From NCBI RefSeq assembly GCF_035582795.1, contig NC_134366.1:134316756-134380755 (forward strand): a DNA stretch of 64,000 nucleotides. Direction: 5' to 3'. Shown piece after piece: positions 41,622 to 55,300 of the stretch (position 1 is the stretch's first letter; every line of letters starts with the position of its first letter). Source of the DNA: Mycteria americana. Taxonomy: Eukaryota; Chordata; Aves; Ciconiiformes; Ciconiidae. The notes beneath the pieces are model-generated. The model did no database searches and had not been told where the DNA came from. It saw nothing but the letters and a program-made list of their open reading frames with translations. Position numbers and translations under genes: made by a program.

Positions 41622-42300
41622 TTCAGAAAAGGATCTGGACATCCTGGTAAACAACAAGTTGAACATGAGCCAGTAATGCACCTATGCAACAAAGGCGGCC
41701 AACAGCCTCCTGGGAAGGAGCACTAGGAAGAGCATTGCCAGCAGGTGGAGGGAGATGATCCTTCACTTCTACTCAGCACTGATGAAACATCTGGAGTACT
41801 GAGTCCAGTTCTGGGCTCTCCAATTCAAAAGAAACATGGATATACTGGAGTAAGTCCAGCAACAGGCCACAAAGATAATTAAGGCATTGGAGCACCTGTC
41901 ATAGAAGGATAGGCTGAGGGAGCTGAGACTGTTTAGCCTCAAGAAGAGAGGTTTCAAAAGGAATCTTATCAACGTGTATAAATACTTTGTGAGAAGAAGT
42001 ACAGAAGATGGCACCAGACTCTTCAGTGGTATCCAGTGAAAGGAGAAGAGGCAATGGGTACAAATTGAAATACAGGAAATTTCATTTACAATTAAGAAAA
42101 AACTTTTTCCCTGCAAGGGTGGTCAAACACAGGTACAGGTTGTTCAGAGAGGTTGTGGAGTCTTCATCCTTAGGATATTCAAAACCCAGCTGGACATGGC
42201 CCTGAGCAACCCTCTGTAGTTAACGCTTCTTCGAGCAGAGGATTGGACTAGTAGATCTCCAGAGGCACCTTCCAACCGCAACTATTCTGTGATTCTATTG
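41622..42300 (+). mobile_element. CR1 LINE, 3' part (about 680 bp)
   Basis: It begins at GAAAAGGATCTGGACATCCT, goes through AGCCTCCTGGGAAGGAGCAC, AGGCTGAGGGAGCTGAGACT and GGTTGTGGAGTCTTCATCCT, and ends TTCCAACCGCAACTATTCTG with tail units ATTCTGTG and ATTCTATTG. These are the usual CR1 ORF2 end and 3' UTR landmarks. Many stops interrupt the reading frame, so it is an old inactive copy. Confidence 0.9.
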
Positions 42301-45300
42301 TTCTTCACTGTCTAAAACTGAACTCAATTTTTTCACCTTCCATGTCTGAAAGCAAATCTGTACTGAGCTTTCCCTCCAAATTCCTTAACACCTGACCAGT
42401 TCTATCACTACTGAATATGACTTTAAAAGGTCACAAATAAGAAAAAAAATGGCTTTTTCGAAGGAAATGTATGTGAAAACTTTGGCAACTGCAGGAGAGA
42501 AAGGATGTAAAGGCTGTTCTCTAAGGGATGTATTTAAAAAACACCCACATAAGAGTCCAAAGACTCATTAACCCCAGGCTACAGGAAAGAGATGCATTTT
42601 TAGCAGAAAAGCAGAGTCAAAAGAGGCCAACTAGATAGCAACAAACATATTCTAAAGCCCAATGGGTTAAAGAAAGCTGTGAAGCTACAAAGTTCTACCT
42701 GTTTTGTCCTCCTGAAGGCTCCCTTCAGAGCCTAGCCAAACTTTGTTCTAGAACTGGAGGGGCGTATTTTGAGATCTGGGCTTTACCTTGTTAGAGGAAC
42801 ATAAGAAAAAAAAATCAGTTCTTTACCTGAGATTACACACCGTGATATATCATGTTTGTGTCATCTCTGCCTTCAATTCAACAAACTACCACAAACTGCA
42901 TCAAAGATCAACATATGCCATTTGATCATAAGCCACAAAGGGTTCAGTTCTGTCAAGGGTTCAGTCAAGGCTGGAGAGCAGACATCCTGAAGATTTGTGA
43001 GCATGGCATATGTAGAGCCTGCATTCTGATTCAGTCAAAACTAATTAGACCCTTCAAGCATCCTCTTTCTACTCCTCTGTATACGAAACTTATGGAAACA
43101 TGTATCTCCTTCTTTCCCTGACAAAGTGATGAGGTCATGGAAAACTAATGTTCCTCAAGGTTCTTCAAGCGGCTGCACCACACTGGCTTGGAATAAAAGA
43201 AAATATTGAAAACTCCACTGACAGGAGTTCCAGCAGCCTTGACAGAGGGACATTGTGTCAGAAGAGTCCACCAGTGTGTTTGTAATTGTAACATTCAAGA
43301 CATCCCAGAGCTTTAAAATAAGAGGTAATCTCCCCTCTGAAAGGAAGAAATGCTCCCTCTTGGATCACTATGTAGATGCCACCCTGAAAACTATTACTTC
43401 CCCATCTACTACTGAATCTTCATAGCAATATTCAGCCGATGTCAGCAGTCCCAGCTTAAGGACCATTACCCATGCCTATGAATGAGGGAAGGTGTCTTTT
43501 CTGAGGATGTCTGAGGTCTGTGTGAGGAGCTACTGTTCCTCAACACCTTCCTCCTGGAGGGAACTGTGTGCGGAAATCACTACCAAGTAGGCAGGATTGT
43601 TTTCTTCCCTTTCTCCCTCTTTGCATAGAAGAAAGGTGATCAAAGCCACATGATTTCTTTTTACACTTCATATATCTAGTTTCCAGCTCCCCAGAGACAA
43701 ACTCAATAGCAAGAATATATTGTGAACCTTTGATTGCTTCAGTGCTATTTTGACTGATGCATCCAAAACTAAAAAGAAGACCCGGACAAATGAATTTCTG
43801 ATCAATAATTCAATCAGGTGAAGAAAGCCAAGTGCCATTTCTTCTGTAGGCTACACAATGCCAGGAGTCACAGTTCTTTCTCAGTGCTTGAAAGTCCATA
43901 ATTAGCATAGCCCTACAGTGAGGACTATCATTTTACATTAAAAATTCCATCATTTGGGAATTAAAATTGCAGATTACTTTGTGAAGCATGGCCAAGATAA
44001 ATCTTATTATTTAAAACAAATCTTTATAAGTATAGACAAATGTAATAAAATTTCAAACATGAAAGCAAAAGGGAAATTTTTACATTTCAATTCCAGCATT
44101 GTAAAGGAAACTCTTTCACGCTTAAAATTCAAACTCAGCGTGTCAAATAATTTCACTGTTACAGACTTGAATTACCTGCACTGGCCTGAGGGCATTATTC
44201 ACTCTCTGAGAAAAACTGTACTTTAATATTGCTGTGATTTTCCCAAGTAATTTTTATGCAGAAGCCAGGATGAATGTGAAACATCCATTTCAAGATTAAA
44301 GTGATGACATTTGGTTACTGCAGAGAACCATGTAATTGAGAATTGGGCTTAGGGATGTGCCAAAATTTAAATATGGGAATGAGAAAACAATATTAATAAA
44401 AGGACCAATGTTTTGCTTTCTTTGCTTAACTTTTGGGATGTGGATATTAAATAGGGTTATAAAATACAAATAAACCCTTACTTCAAAAATGTTCAGATGC
44501 ATGCACTATATTGAACGCTTACGCTATACAGAAAGACCATGAACTTGTTGGACACTGTCCCAGCGCATTTAATAATTTCTGTCACATGCAGGAGGAAAGA
44601 TAATCTTCCCACTCGGTTTTAATGGATCCATTTTTGGAAGCACTGAATTATTAATCTCTTTTAGGGGTTATCTGCTGCCTGATCATTTGTTAACTTCATA
44701 TGAAGTTGGGGGCTGGACCCAGAGCATGCTCTGAAGAAGCTTAACTCCACAACAGAGCCTGAAGTGAACTAAGGAGTTCTATCATTGACCTAGATAGGGC
44801 AAGAATTTACTGTACAAATAGATGTCCTCACCCAAAAGTGTGTATCAAAAACCTTTCAGCAGCATGCTTCCAGGTGAAACTCTGGATGAATTGGTTCTCT
44901 TGCGAGCATATGGCTTTGAAGAAATGTGCAGATAGAAAAAACTGATGCTTTTATATAATGGTTTCTACCAGCAAAATAGGGTAATGAGGAGTACCCAATG
45001 TTTTTATTATTTAAATAAAGTTTATTGTAGGATAGTAGATGAAAAATTTTACTATGTTGAAAAGTAGTAGCACTTATTAAAGAAAGCAAGTGAACAGATT
45101 CATTCTTTTCTTGAAGACTTCCCAGATTAGCTGTCTTACTATTTGTATCAAGGTAGGGCCACTTCATTACAAAATCAACCATAAATGTTGGTGCCTTGAC
45201 TCACTACTTTCAAGGTAACTAGTTGTCTTGATAGCAAATTTTCTTTAACTCTCTAAGAATCTCATTACCAGGTTTTTCATTATAGTAAAACATAGATTAA

Positions 45301-45970
45301 CTAAGTATAATGAGGTTTAGGAGTAACCGTTGAGCATTGAGGGAATTTATCTTGTAAATGATAGAGGCTAGGGGAACATGACATGGGAGGTTTTAACAAT
45401 TGAAGTGGGGATAATGCAGGTTCACATGTGTATTGGCTCTTATGCATTGAATCCAACATCACCCTTAAATTCTTGCTCTGTGAGCCAATGAAGGCTGAAA
45501 ACATCACTGAGGACAAGAAGAAGCAACTACTTTGATGAATGAAATATGAAAAATTAGCCATGACAGAAGTTAATTAGTTTCCTCTTGTATCTGCACTGGT
45601 TTTGCCCAAGATTCAGTCTTCTTGGGAAAGAACAGCATTATAAAGCAGGGAGAAGGGATCCAAAAAAAAAAAAAAAAAAAAAGCCTCCTTTAGAATTAAA
45701 GGCCTCCTTCCAGAACTACTACCCTGGTATTTAACAGGTAACACTAGAAAGATTCACCAATGACTGGTCTTCTAAAAACACAGTAAGAAATCAACCAGTG
45801 AACATCAGTAAGTGGGCAAATCTACAACATAACCCAGGCATCCTGTGCTGTTACTCACTGCAGTAGGAGAAATGTAAAGCTACAAACAGTAACTGTGATC
45901 TAACTGTGCGTGATCCACAGCCTACTGAAGTCAATACAAATATTTCAATTCACTAAATCATGTATTAGAT
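42301..45970. other. Gene-free sequence downstream of CA8
   Basis: No recognised gene. The non-coding last exon and poly(A) site of CA8 could lie here or further left, but I cannot place them from sequence alone. Confidence 0.5.
45662..45682 (+). repeat. Poly(A) run of 21
   Basis: An uninterrupted A run downstream of CA8. No processed-pseudogene body is recognisable to its left, so it is listed as a homopolymer only. Confidence 0.9.
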
Positions 45971-46041
45971 TCCAACTACTAAAGAACCTAATAGTAACCA
46001 AACTATTCCAGCCACTAAAGAACCAATAGTAACCAAACTAT
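45971..46041 (+). repeat. Imperfect tandem duplication, about 35 bp unit
   Basis: Two near-identical blocks, 45971-46006 and 46007-46041, each contain ACTAAAGAACC followed by AATAGTAACCAAACTATT. They differ by a few substitutions and a 1-bp indel. They lie about 160 bp beyond the CA8 3' UTR donor. Confidence 0.85.
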
Positions 46042-46197
46042 TATACCAAAGGATAAAATAAAACAGTACAGTGTCAAAATTTACAATTGTAACAATATAT
46101 CATAACATTAGCTGAAATGAACTCAGTGCGTTTTCACCTTTAACTAAATCTCGCCTATGAAAATTATTCCAATGTTTTGATTTTTCTGCTAAGCTTT

Positions 46198-46242
46198 CAC
46201 TTACCTGAATAAAGATTTATTTTTGTTGTTCTTCCTCTTCTG
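46198..46242 (-). promoter_or_regulatory. CA8: CA8 3' UTR start with AATAAA and strong splice donor
   Basis: Thirty-seven nt after the stop codon the minus strand reads TTCAG then GTAAGTG (donor GT at 46204-46203), close to the ideal donor. An AATAAA lies at 46221-46216, between stop and donor. Cleavage 10-30 nt beyond the AATAAA would fall at or just past the donor, so splicing and polyadenylation would exclude each other. I recall mammalian CA8 as having a non-coding last exon, which agrees with the donor. The downstream exon was not located. Confidence 0.6.
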
Positions 46243-46377
46243 CTACTGAAATGCAGCCCTGATGACTCTATCGCTAAGTGGCTGAGTTGGTCTGAAGTTA
46301 TCTCCTAGGATTCCATCACAGCCCTCTAAAAGTTCTGCACCTTTAACATGTGTCCTCAGTCTACGAAATTCCTCTAT
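46243..46377 (-). CDS. CA8: CA8 terminal coding exon with stop
   Basis: The coding part is 135 nt (44 codons and TAG), after a long pyrimidine tract and CCTTTCAG acceptor. It encodes [20 protein letters not shown], the [17 protein letters not shown] block and the end [15 protein letters not shown] corresponds to the conserved NWRPAQPL of alpha-carbonic anhydrases. The exon itself appears to continue as 3' UTR to 46205, where there is a strong donor. Confidence 0.96.
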   Translation of the reverse strand: MEEFRRLRTHVKGAELLEGCDGILGDNFRPTQPLSDRVIRAAFQ

Positions 46378-49300
46378 CTGAAAGGCAGAAAAACAGACAT
46401 GAAGAAGCTGAGATACATTCTTCACTGTGGGAGTAACGATCAAAATCGGCCTTGCCCAGCCACTTCTGCAGCTTTGAAACTTGTAGTGTTCGGGTACCAT
46501 ATACTAAGGTCAATATACATGATTAATAACATTTTAAAATAGTTGTCAGCACTGTCAAAACATTTAACATCTAGAGAAAAATAAGAACTTTTATGCACAT
46601 GGTTTGGCAAACCTATCTTTTGCTTTTTCGTAACTTCTTTTGGGATCTATAACCTTCTTAGCCACTGTAGATCACATCCTGTGAATCTATCTCACGGCTG
46701 TGACATGAGAGTAATCATTCTGGTCTTCTTCAAAGAAATGCATTTCAGGAATAACTTGGTCGACTATAAATTGTTTTGATTTTTTTCCAGTGATTTATTT
46801 ATTGCCTGAAATTGTTGCTTCATTTAAATAAAAATTATTTTCTAAACCAGGAAAATTCTGAACAGACTCGCAGCTTTAGAGGAAGTCTGTTGACATTTTA
46901 TATAGAAAAATATGGTTTTTCACATCAAAACAAAATACCATTTCAAAATTTCTGTAGATGTAGGTGCTAAGTGTACTTAGAAAATCAAATACAGTCAAAA
47001 ATCAATATAAAACATTTCAATTGGTCCAAAACAAAGGTTTATAGACTCTTTTTAGATTTTTCTAAATCTAATCTGGTGTAGGGAAGAATGTGAGCAGCTT
47101 CCATCTCCATCCCTGGTATCAGCATCAAGCTTTGTCTGATAAAAAACTAAAAAAAAAAATCAACGCATAGCTCAGCAACATTATACCTTATTGTTCAACA
47201 GTGCTGTTTTTAAGAGTCTGGTATTTTAAATAAGTAGTTACAACTACTAAAAGAAATTGTGTTTGTTTTTGCTTTGGCATATTGACAAGCTATCTTAGCT
47301 GGATACAGCAAACCTACTTGAAGGCTGACTCCCCTAGCCTGAGCCTTTGTACTTGTACTGACCCTGTGATGCCTCACTATCCAGCTCAGCTGTAACTTGA
47401 AACTGAAGCTACACAGAAAGCAAAATGGAGCCTGAAGTATTTAATCATTTTATCATCTAAGAAATTATAGAGAGTGAATTTCTCCATGAAAAACACCCTA
47501 AGAGGGATTACAGGGAGAATGCAAGTGTGATTAAAAGAAATGAGGTACTAAACAGCAGGTAATGGCATTTTTATTCTTATATTGCCTGCAGAGAATACTT
47601 TCTTACTGCAACCTTGAAGACAACTGCCTTCATTGTTGTTTTCCACTCTACAGCAGAATTGATACAGACTTATTTACTTGATTTAGAGGCTAGCTCTGCT
47701 CTGCTGTATTTTCCTCAAAAAATAGTGTGCTCAGAAATCAACACTCAGCTTCTTGCAGCTGAGATATAAGGCCACAGCTTAGAGTGAAAAGATGAAAAGC
47801 AGAACAAACTGTAAAGCTCGTTGAAGGTGCTTTTAGAGGCAGAACTCGGTTTTGGAAGATTTTGTTTGTTTGTTTGTTTGTTTAAAGCAAACTGAAAACA
47901 AACCCACTACAGGCTTGGAACTGAAAAAGTCTTCAGGAGTCAAGTGCTGGTAAATCACTGAATGGGTTTTGTAAAGGTACCCTCTTTCACCATCTGAATC
48001 AACTCCAGAAAGTCTGAAATAATTGTAGTTTAGGAAGGAGCATTTTACAAGAATGTGGCTTTTCTTTGATCTTTTGAGGATGAGAGACTTCAAACAAACA
48101 CAGCTGAAGGAGAGGGAAGAGCAGACTCTCTGCAAAGCTGGCATTTGTGAGCTGTCTCCTACAATAACTACAAATGCTCTGCCCCAGTCCCCACAGTGAA
48201 ATCTTTCTCCGGGAGGTACTCCTCACAAAGCAGCTTCCAGTTTCTTCAGTCTGGAAAGTAGGACTGACCTGATCCCTGTGCCTGCTCATTAGTCTTCAGG
48301 GAAGTCAAGAATTGCTGCCCTACACTGAGGGGGAATTGCTTCTGAGCCCCCCAGCCTCCTTGTTCAGTTTTTCAGATGGTTCAGACCCCCGTGACAGAGA
48401 CCCCCTATATACATAGTGGTCTGCCTCACTCTTGAGAAGTAGTTGTCAGAAAAGGACACTAGCTGTGCTGACGTTACTTTTCGTATTAAATTTCTATATG
48501 ATAAGGCAATAATATGTGTGCCCCACTTATCCTGCTTCCTCTAATACGGAACCATTTACTATCTCCTCCCAAAGCCTCACAAGTCATTGCTGTGAAGTAC
48601 AACCTGTAGGACTGCCAAGGAAATGGATATTTTAGAGGCATATGGCTAAGCACCCTTGGATATTCACACACTTTCAACAGGAACATCCATTTATAAAAGT
48701 TTTTCTCATGCCCAGAAGACACTAAGGATGACCTAGGCCTGTTCATACCAGAATTCAGGATCCAGTTCTAATCAGTGAAAGGGTAAATACACAATGTTAG
48801 CATTTCTACTGAGCAAAACCAAAGTTAGTTTATATTTTGTAGAATTTTGCAAGAATGTTTTTACCACTTCCTTGTATTCAGATCCTGAATACTGCTTTAT
48901 TCTGTTTCACTTAAAAATTTGCTGAAGAACACACAAAACAAAGAATTTGCATGTTTTCTCTACAAACATTTCTTCTATATGAGGAATAGAAGCATTATCC
49001 TTCTGTTTGAAAAATTCACGTGCCTCCATGACACCTTCCAAGAACACAGACCTGTTTCCCAGTGAACAGAATACCGTGAACCTCTCAGAGTGCTTTAGTT
49101 CACAAACTACATAAATTTTGCACAATTCCCACTTCAGGTCCATATGCTCCTTACTATTGCTGTCCTTTAGGAGGTCTTGATTTTGAATGAGGTAGACAAA
49201 AGGACTAGAGACCTCACCATTCAATACAAAACCAGTTAAATCTGACAATGAGTACAGAAGAACGACAGCTCCTTGCTGCATCATTGTTTAAAATCCGTAC

Positions 49301-52300
49301 TCTGAGTGGCTTAGACAATGTACTTATTCTGGGCTTCAGTGAACCACAAAGCACGTTATTCACAAATGTCCAATCTTTTAAAAATACAGTGGACAGAAGC
49401 ACGAGCAAGTCTTTTTCAATTATTTCCTGCTCTTTACTGGCCTAATAGGAGGGAGTTTTCTATTTTCTCCCATTGCATTTCAGCAGTGTACATGCATGGG
49501 GGAGGTGTCTCACAAAAGCAGTCAACACAGTTCTTTCTGGGCTGTGTATTTCAACATAAGACAAGGGAGGATGATAAAAACCACAAAATGAGGGCAGGAA
49601 TATGCAAAAAGAGCACTGCAGGGTGCAGCTTTCCAGACAAGCTCCTTTCCACTGAGGTCAGTAATAAAACTCCCAAGAACCAGATTTGCAAAGCCCTTAT
49701 TCTCGAGGGGAGAAGAGTCATAGAATCACAGAATCACAGAATCGTATAGGTTGGAAAAGACCTTTAAGATCATTGAGTCACCTGCACACTTTATCCAGAC
49801 CTCACAGAACCACCTGTGAAGGAAATGGCTCTCTGATTGAAGTGAAGCCTCATGCCAAAGAAAATGACATCCAGGGAGGAAACACCACTGAACTCCAGGA
49901 AAGCATATCCTGACACTGCAGTCCTGGCCTGCTCTTTTGATATTCATATAACCAACACACTCAGATCCCAGCTGCGGAAGTGAGGTGCATATGGAGACGA
50001 ATCTCCTTTCACTTAACATTGACTTAGATCAGTAGTAAATCAACTCATCAGTTGAACTTTACTATCTATAAATGTCTTCAGGAGAAACAGAAAAAGGTTC
50101 TCTGCTTTGCAATGGTCAGCCTATTATGCCTATGCCAAAATAGTTACTTCTCCATTGTTTCAAAATAAGCAAATGTGAAAATATATAGATGTGACCATGA
50201 ACTACAATTGCAATTTTATTCATTTTTCCCCTTATGACCCACAGTTTAAGCTAATCAATATTGCTATGTTAATTACAGAAAATGAGAATGTGAATGGGTA
50301 TCTTGTCTCCAATATATTAACTAGCTTCATCAGAGGAAGGCAATAAAACCTATTCCATATCAGACTATGTCGTTCTTTATTGTTACTTGTTATTGACACT
50401 CAGAAGTTGATTATTTTATGGCCTGAAAAATGACAATAGAAAGCCTTGAATTTGTCTCTTATGGGCTATAACCACAGATGCTACCAGTATTTATATAAAT
50501 CACTTGAAGTTTCATAAGCTGTGTTCATTAGTATCCCACAGAAGAAAGTTCTACAAGTTAATGACACATGTAAAAATAATGTATTTAAATCCATTAGAAA
50601 TGCATTTTCACTGATATCTATGCTTTAATACTACAAGCAGGCTTAATAAAATTAAATGCTTTTACCAGCCTTCCATGGATGATTCAGAATGGTATATGCT
50701 ATACTACATCCTCTTATTTTCCACAGACAAAAGCCCTTGCCTTTCTAATCTCTCCTTAAACAGAATCTCTCATAGGCATTCATGCCCACATGCACAAAAG
50801 AGGCCAGATACGTAATTGCAGCCAAAATGCTGATTACAAGTTAAAATCTTGGATGTCTAGGTTATAGCAAAATATTCTGGCACCCCCAACATCTTATTTT
50901 GGGCATCCTGGAGAACTCTCAGTCCCTTTTGACTTTAGAATCCCAGAATCACTCTCTTACTTATTTGTCCCCATATTTATTTTCAATTGACGTCTGAAAG
51001 CAGTATCTGATGCAAGTTAAATTTTTATCCCACCTTGGCAAAAGTTCTTCATGTTCTTAATAAGTCTTTTCTGCACAACCTTTACTTTAATGCTGCTGCA
51101 TCCATAACTAGCAGTGAGGATTTTTTTTCTAATTGATGCTAATCTACGACAAGTACAAAGTATTGTGGATCATCTTGGCATCAGTCCAGACCAATCTCTC
51201 ACTCTGCTCCAGTGCCATGTCTCACCTGCATACTGTGTCAGTGGCAGGCAAAAAGCCCCTCCGTGACTTGTACGCCCTCCTTCACTGCAATGTTCTTGTT
51301 GGATTGGGTTTATACTGATCAAAGTAATGCAACAACACAAACCAGGTATCCCTCACCTAAAGAAGGCTATGGTTATGAATCACGCTCTTTTACCCAGGCA
51401 CTGTGGGACACTCTTTTTCCCAAGCATAATATTCTCTTCTGGAAACTTATCCCCTTCACATCATGTTCCAACATCTTGTTTTCTTGTGGTAAATGAACAC
51501 ATAATACTATTAACTAAAGTTGCATTTCTCTGCTTAATTCCTCTTTCATTCACCCCCTCACCATCTCCCACCACATGTGAATGGCTTGAACTGTGCCTTC
51601 CTCTGTGCATTGACTGGATTAAAAGGGAATAGAGACTACAAAATCTGCAACCAGCATGAAATAAAATATTATACAGTGTCTCAGTGTAATAGTTATGGTC
51701 TTTATACTTCTGATTAAGTCCTCTTTATCCATATCATATCTGGACAATTAGCTGCCAAGTTACAAAATGCGTTCTGTCTTTAAAAGTTATTCTGAATCTA
51801 ATAATGCCAACAGAGTTCTGTTTCCATTTGCTCAGTAGTAAGCAGCCATAAGATTTATCCTTTCATAAGCAAATAGATTCATATACCCCATATTCATGAT
51901 GGGATATATTTAAGTTGCAGCTACCATACAAATAAACTTATTGGGAGCTATTGTTTTTATCCTATGATTAGAACTAGAATTCAGCTTTCATATGAAAAGA
52001 AACACTGCCAATTTCAAATTGTTACAATTGTTAAAATATTGTGCTGGGATTCCTAGCAAAATTTTAGCTTATTAAAGCTGAAATAATTTAAATGTGAGTT
52101 TATCACCTTTTATACTTTTTTCTCTTCTGTTTGCATGTGCTTCAGAGCAGGCAATGAAAATGAATGCATTCAGCTTCAGGGATTCTAGATAGTTTCACTT
52201 AAATTAAACTCACAGTCCTCCAAGTTGGGATTCACAGGGTGTGGGAGAATATTCATCAGGAGTTTTCATTGTTTTTACCAGGATTATTTGTAGACAGATT

Positions 52301-55300
52301 TGAAATGTTTTCTATAGAAAGGCTCACATGACCGTTAGATATAATTTAAAAAAAAAAAAAAAAAAACTTTAAAATACATATGTGTGAAATCAAATGTAAA
52401 TAGGTAGTTTCCATTTGACATTTATTATAAAACAGAATTAAAAAAGAGCAAGATCAGTTAAATATAGTTCAATGCAATATAGCTAGCCTGTACTATGTTA
52501 ACATTTTTCATTCTCCAGGACATAGTGTCTCCCTGTGCTTTTTTGTTCCTTTAACATCAAAAAGCAGTGATATTTGAAAGCTAACAATTACAAAGAATTG
52601 AATTTCTTTTGCCCATTGACGTCTTTCTTTTTCTTTCACTTAAATAAAGAATTATTTTAAATGCAGATGATAAATGATAACAAGGTTTTTCATCTCTGAC
52701 CTTTGCATTGCTTTCAGTGACTCAAAAGGCTTAACCTTTACTTGAAAAGCCATGTACTGATCTAATGGGATCTTCAAGGAGAACAGATATAATGCCCCGA
52801 TATATATATTTGCACGCTATAACCTTTAGCTCATAACCATATTCCAAGGTCACTTTAAGCACAGCTGTTACCTGCACTTGGGACACAGTCAAAGGATAGC
52901 GAAATAATATCCAGGTGACACCTTCACTGCAGGGTGGAATGGTTAGAGAGCCCTCATACACCCAGTAGTCACGCAGTAGAGGATCTGAAATTAAAATAAA
53001 TGTGGAATTTTAATGACATTAAGGAAGATAATTGTGTCTTTCCAATTATGACAGCTTATGATAGCCATGGGTTTACTCATATGTTTACATTAGGACGCAG
53101 TAAGTTAAGGTGTGAATTTATAACCTGCCAAGCACTGTCCACTACTTTCTCAGGTGAATGTACACGAGCTATTGGTCATTATATTACAGTAAATTCCCCT
53201 TGCAGATGAGTATTTTAAAGATGAATATGCTACTTTATAGATGTGAAAAATAACATGTGCACACCTCCTTAAACTAACACAGCAATTAAATAATATGCAC
53301 AGCAATTAAATAATATGGTGGGAAATAGCTCCTGTTAGTGTCAAAAACTCAAAACACATTCCATTTTGAAGGCAGAGGGGCTGTGGTGATCAAATTTTAA
53401 CTGACTTCTACATTTAGGATATATCTCAAGGATGAATTTATTTCATTTTTTAGAAAAATTCAGTGAAAACAGCTCAAGCCAAACTTTTCAGTTCACAGTT
53501 CTGGTGACATATTTTTTGAGATGCACTGGTGTCTCCCAGCTTTGGAAAAGTGACTTGAATTTCACAGGGAAAAAAATCAAGGTTTATTTAAGAATAAACT
53601 TAATAAATTTATAAACTTATTAATAGGTTTATAAATAACTGTTGGAATAAACAGTTGCCTCTCAAGAAAACATACAATGGTTTGTCCAGAGTTTTAACTC
53701 TACATACACGTTTGATTTTAATTCTTTTAATTCCTCAGAGATTCCAGTCACACCACACTTCATAAGTGAGACTACACAGGGCTGCCCTTTGCTGCTGTAG
53801 GCCATACTCACAAATGACTCCCTGACACAGCTTAAGAAGTACGTATAGGAAACTGCCTCACTGTAAAAGAGGGGACAAGAAACAAACCTTGAGACACAGG
53901 CTGGTTAACTACGGCATGGAGAGCAAGGGGGAAGGTTGTGACTAGCTTGACAAGGACAGGGTGGGAGGTTGGAAACTGGAATAAACCTGCTTGGTTGATC
54001 TAACTTGTTACTGCCATTTCACTACTAGCTCAGATGAGTATCAGCAGAATTAAATCTTGCTAATGAAGCCTGTGATTGTCAGTGAATGGATTTTGTTTTG
54101 TTGGTGTAATTTTCTTTCTTAGGGAAAAAGAAAATTTTCAAAAAATCTTTTTTAGTTAGGGAATCACATAGCAAATTCATTGAAAGCTAGTTGCATTGTC
54201 AAACACTCAAAAGTTAAGAACTGCAAGAATTAATTCAGCCCATCCTGTGCACGCATTGTGACACCATCTTGTTACACGATCACGTATGCCTTTTCTAGAG
54301 AACTTTTCATCATTTAATTGCAAAGATGGATGATTTTCTTTTGAAAAGCATCTAATAACATTTGGCTTTCTCAGTATGATATGTGGTCCTTGGTCTTCTT
54401 TTTCACATTCTATTCAAATCCTGCTTGTTAGAAGGACCACATTTTGTCATTTTTTCATATTTCTAATGCACTCATTTCTTCAGTGTCTGAGTACTTCACA
54501 AACATGAATTAATTTATCCTTCCAAGACCTCAGTGTGGTGAGGAAGGACAGATTACCCCCACACTTTAAAGCTGGGGAACTGAGGCACGGAGAAGTTAAG
54601 GTCAAATGCATCTATTCATTTGAGGTGTTCAATATGAGGTGCTTAGAACCTGATTTCTCAGAGTAGTTAACTTTCTATAGCACTTAATGCAGTCAGAACA
54701 CTGCTCCCATTGACTTCAGTTGGAGGTGTAAGCACTCAGCACTTCTGCAAATCAGACCCCATGATCTCAAGTCGGGCACCTAGAAAATGAGGAACACATA
54801 GTTAGAGATGACTTATGAAAATTTTGGTTTATGTGACTTGATCAGCATCAAACAGGAACTGTGAGGCAGGGGTCCTGTAAAAAATAACTTATGGTCACGC
54901 AATTAAAAGATGTTTTATAACACATATGCATGAAGGGGCACAGGCAGCCTTAATTCCTGCAATTCCTAATTGCTGAGCACTTGACTTTGCAACCTAAACG
55001 ATATTCTTTTGATACAATTAATATAGTTTAATGGAGGCCTGGTTTACTTTGGAAAATTAAAGATCTTGCCACTATGACATGGAATTTAGCTCAGAAGGAT
55101 TCCTCACAGAAACATTCATTTTGTAGAAATGCATTTTTTAAAAAGTCACTTTTTTTTTTCAAGACAAGGTAGAGGAAGCAGTTGTTTCTTACTCTTACTC
55201 TAACTTTTAGCTGTATGAATTTGAATTTGCCTCCCATTGTCACTACTCCTTGTATGCTATACAACTGTCATTGCATTACGGCACTGTCTTTTGACACTGC

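Larger units (their letters stand above)
46378..52871 (-). other. CA8: CA8 intron, 6494 bp
   Basis: It begins with GTAACA at 52871 and ends with CCTTTCAG at 46378. It holds a CR1 tail at 49719-49779, a (TTTG)n tract, a poly(A) run and an unexplained 125-codon ORF at 48907-49284 on the gene strand. Confidence 0.9.
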
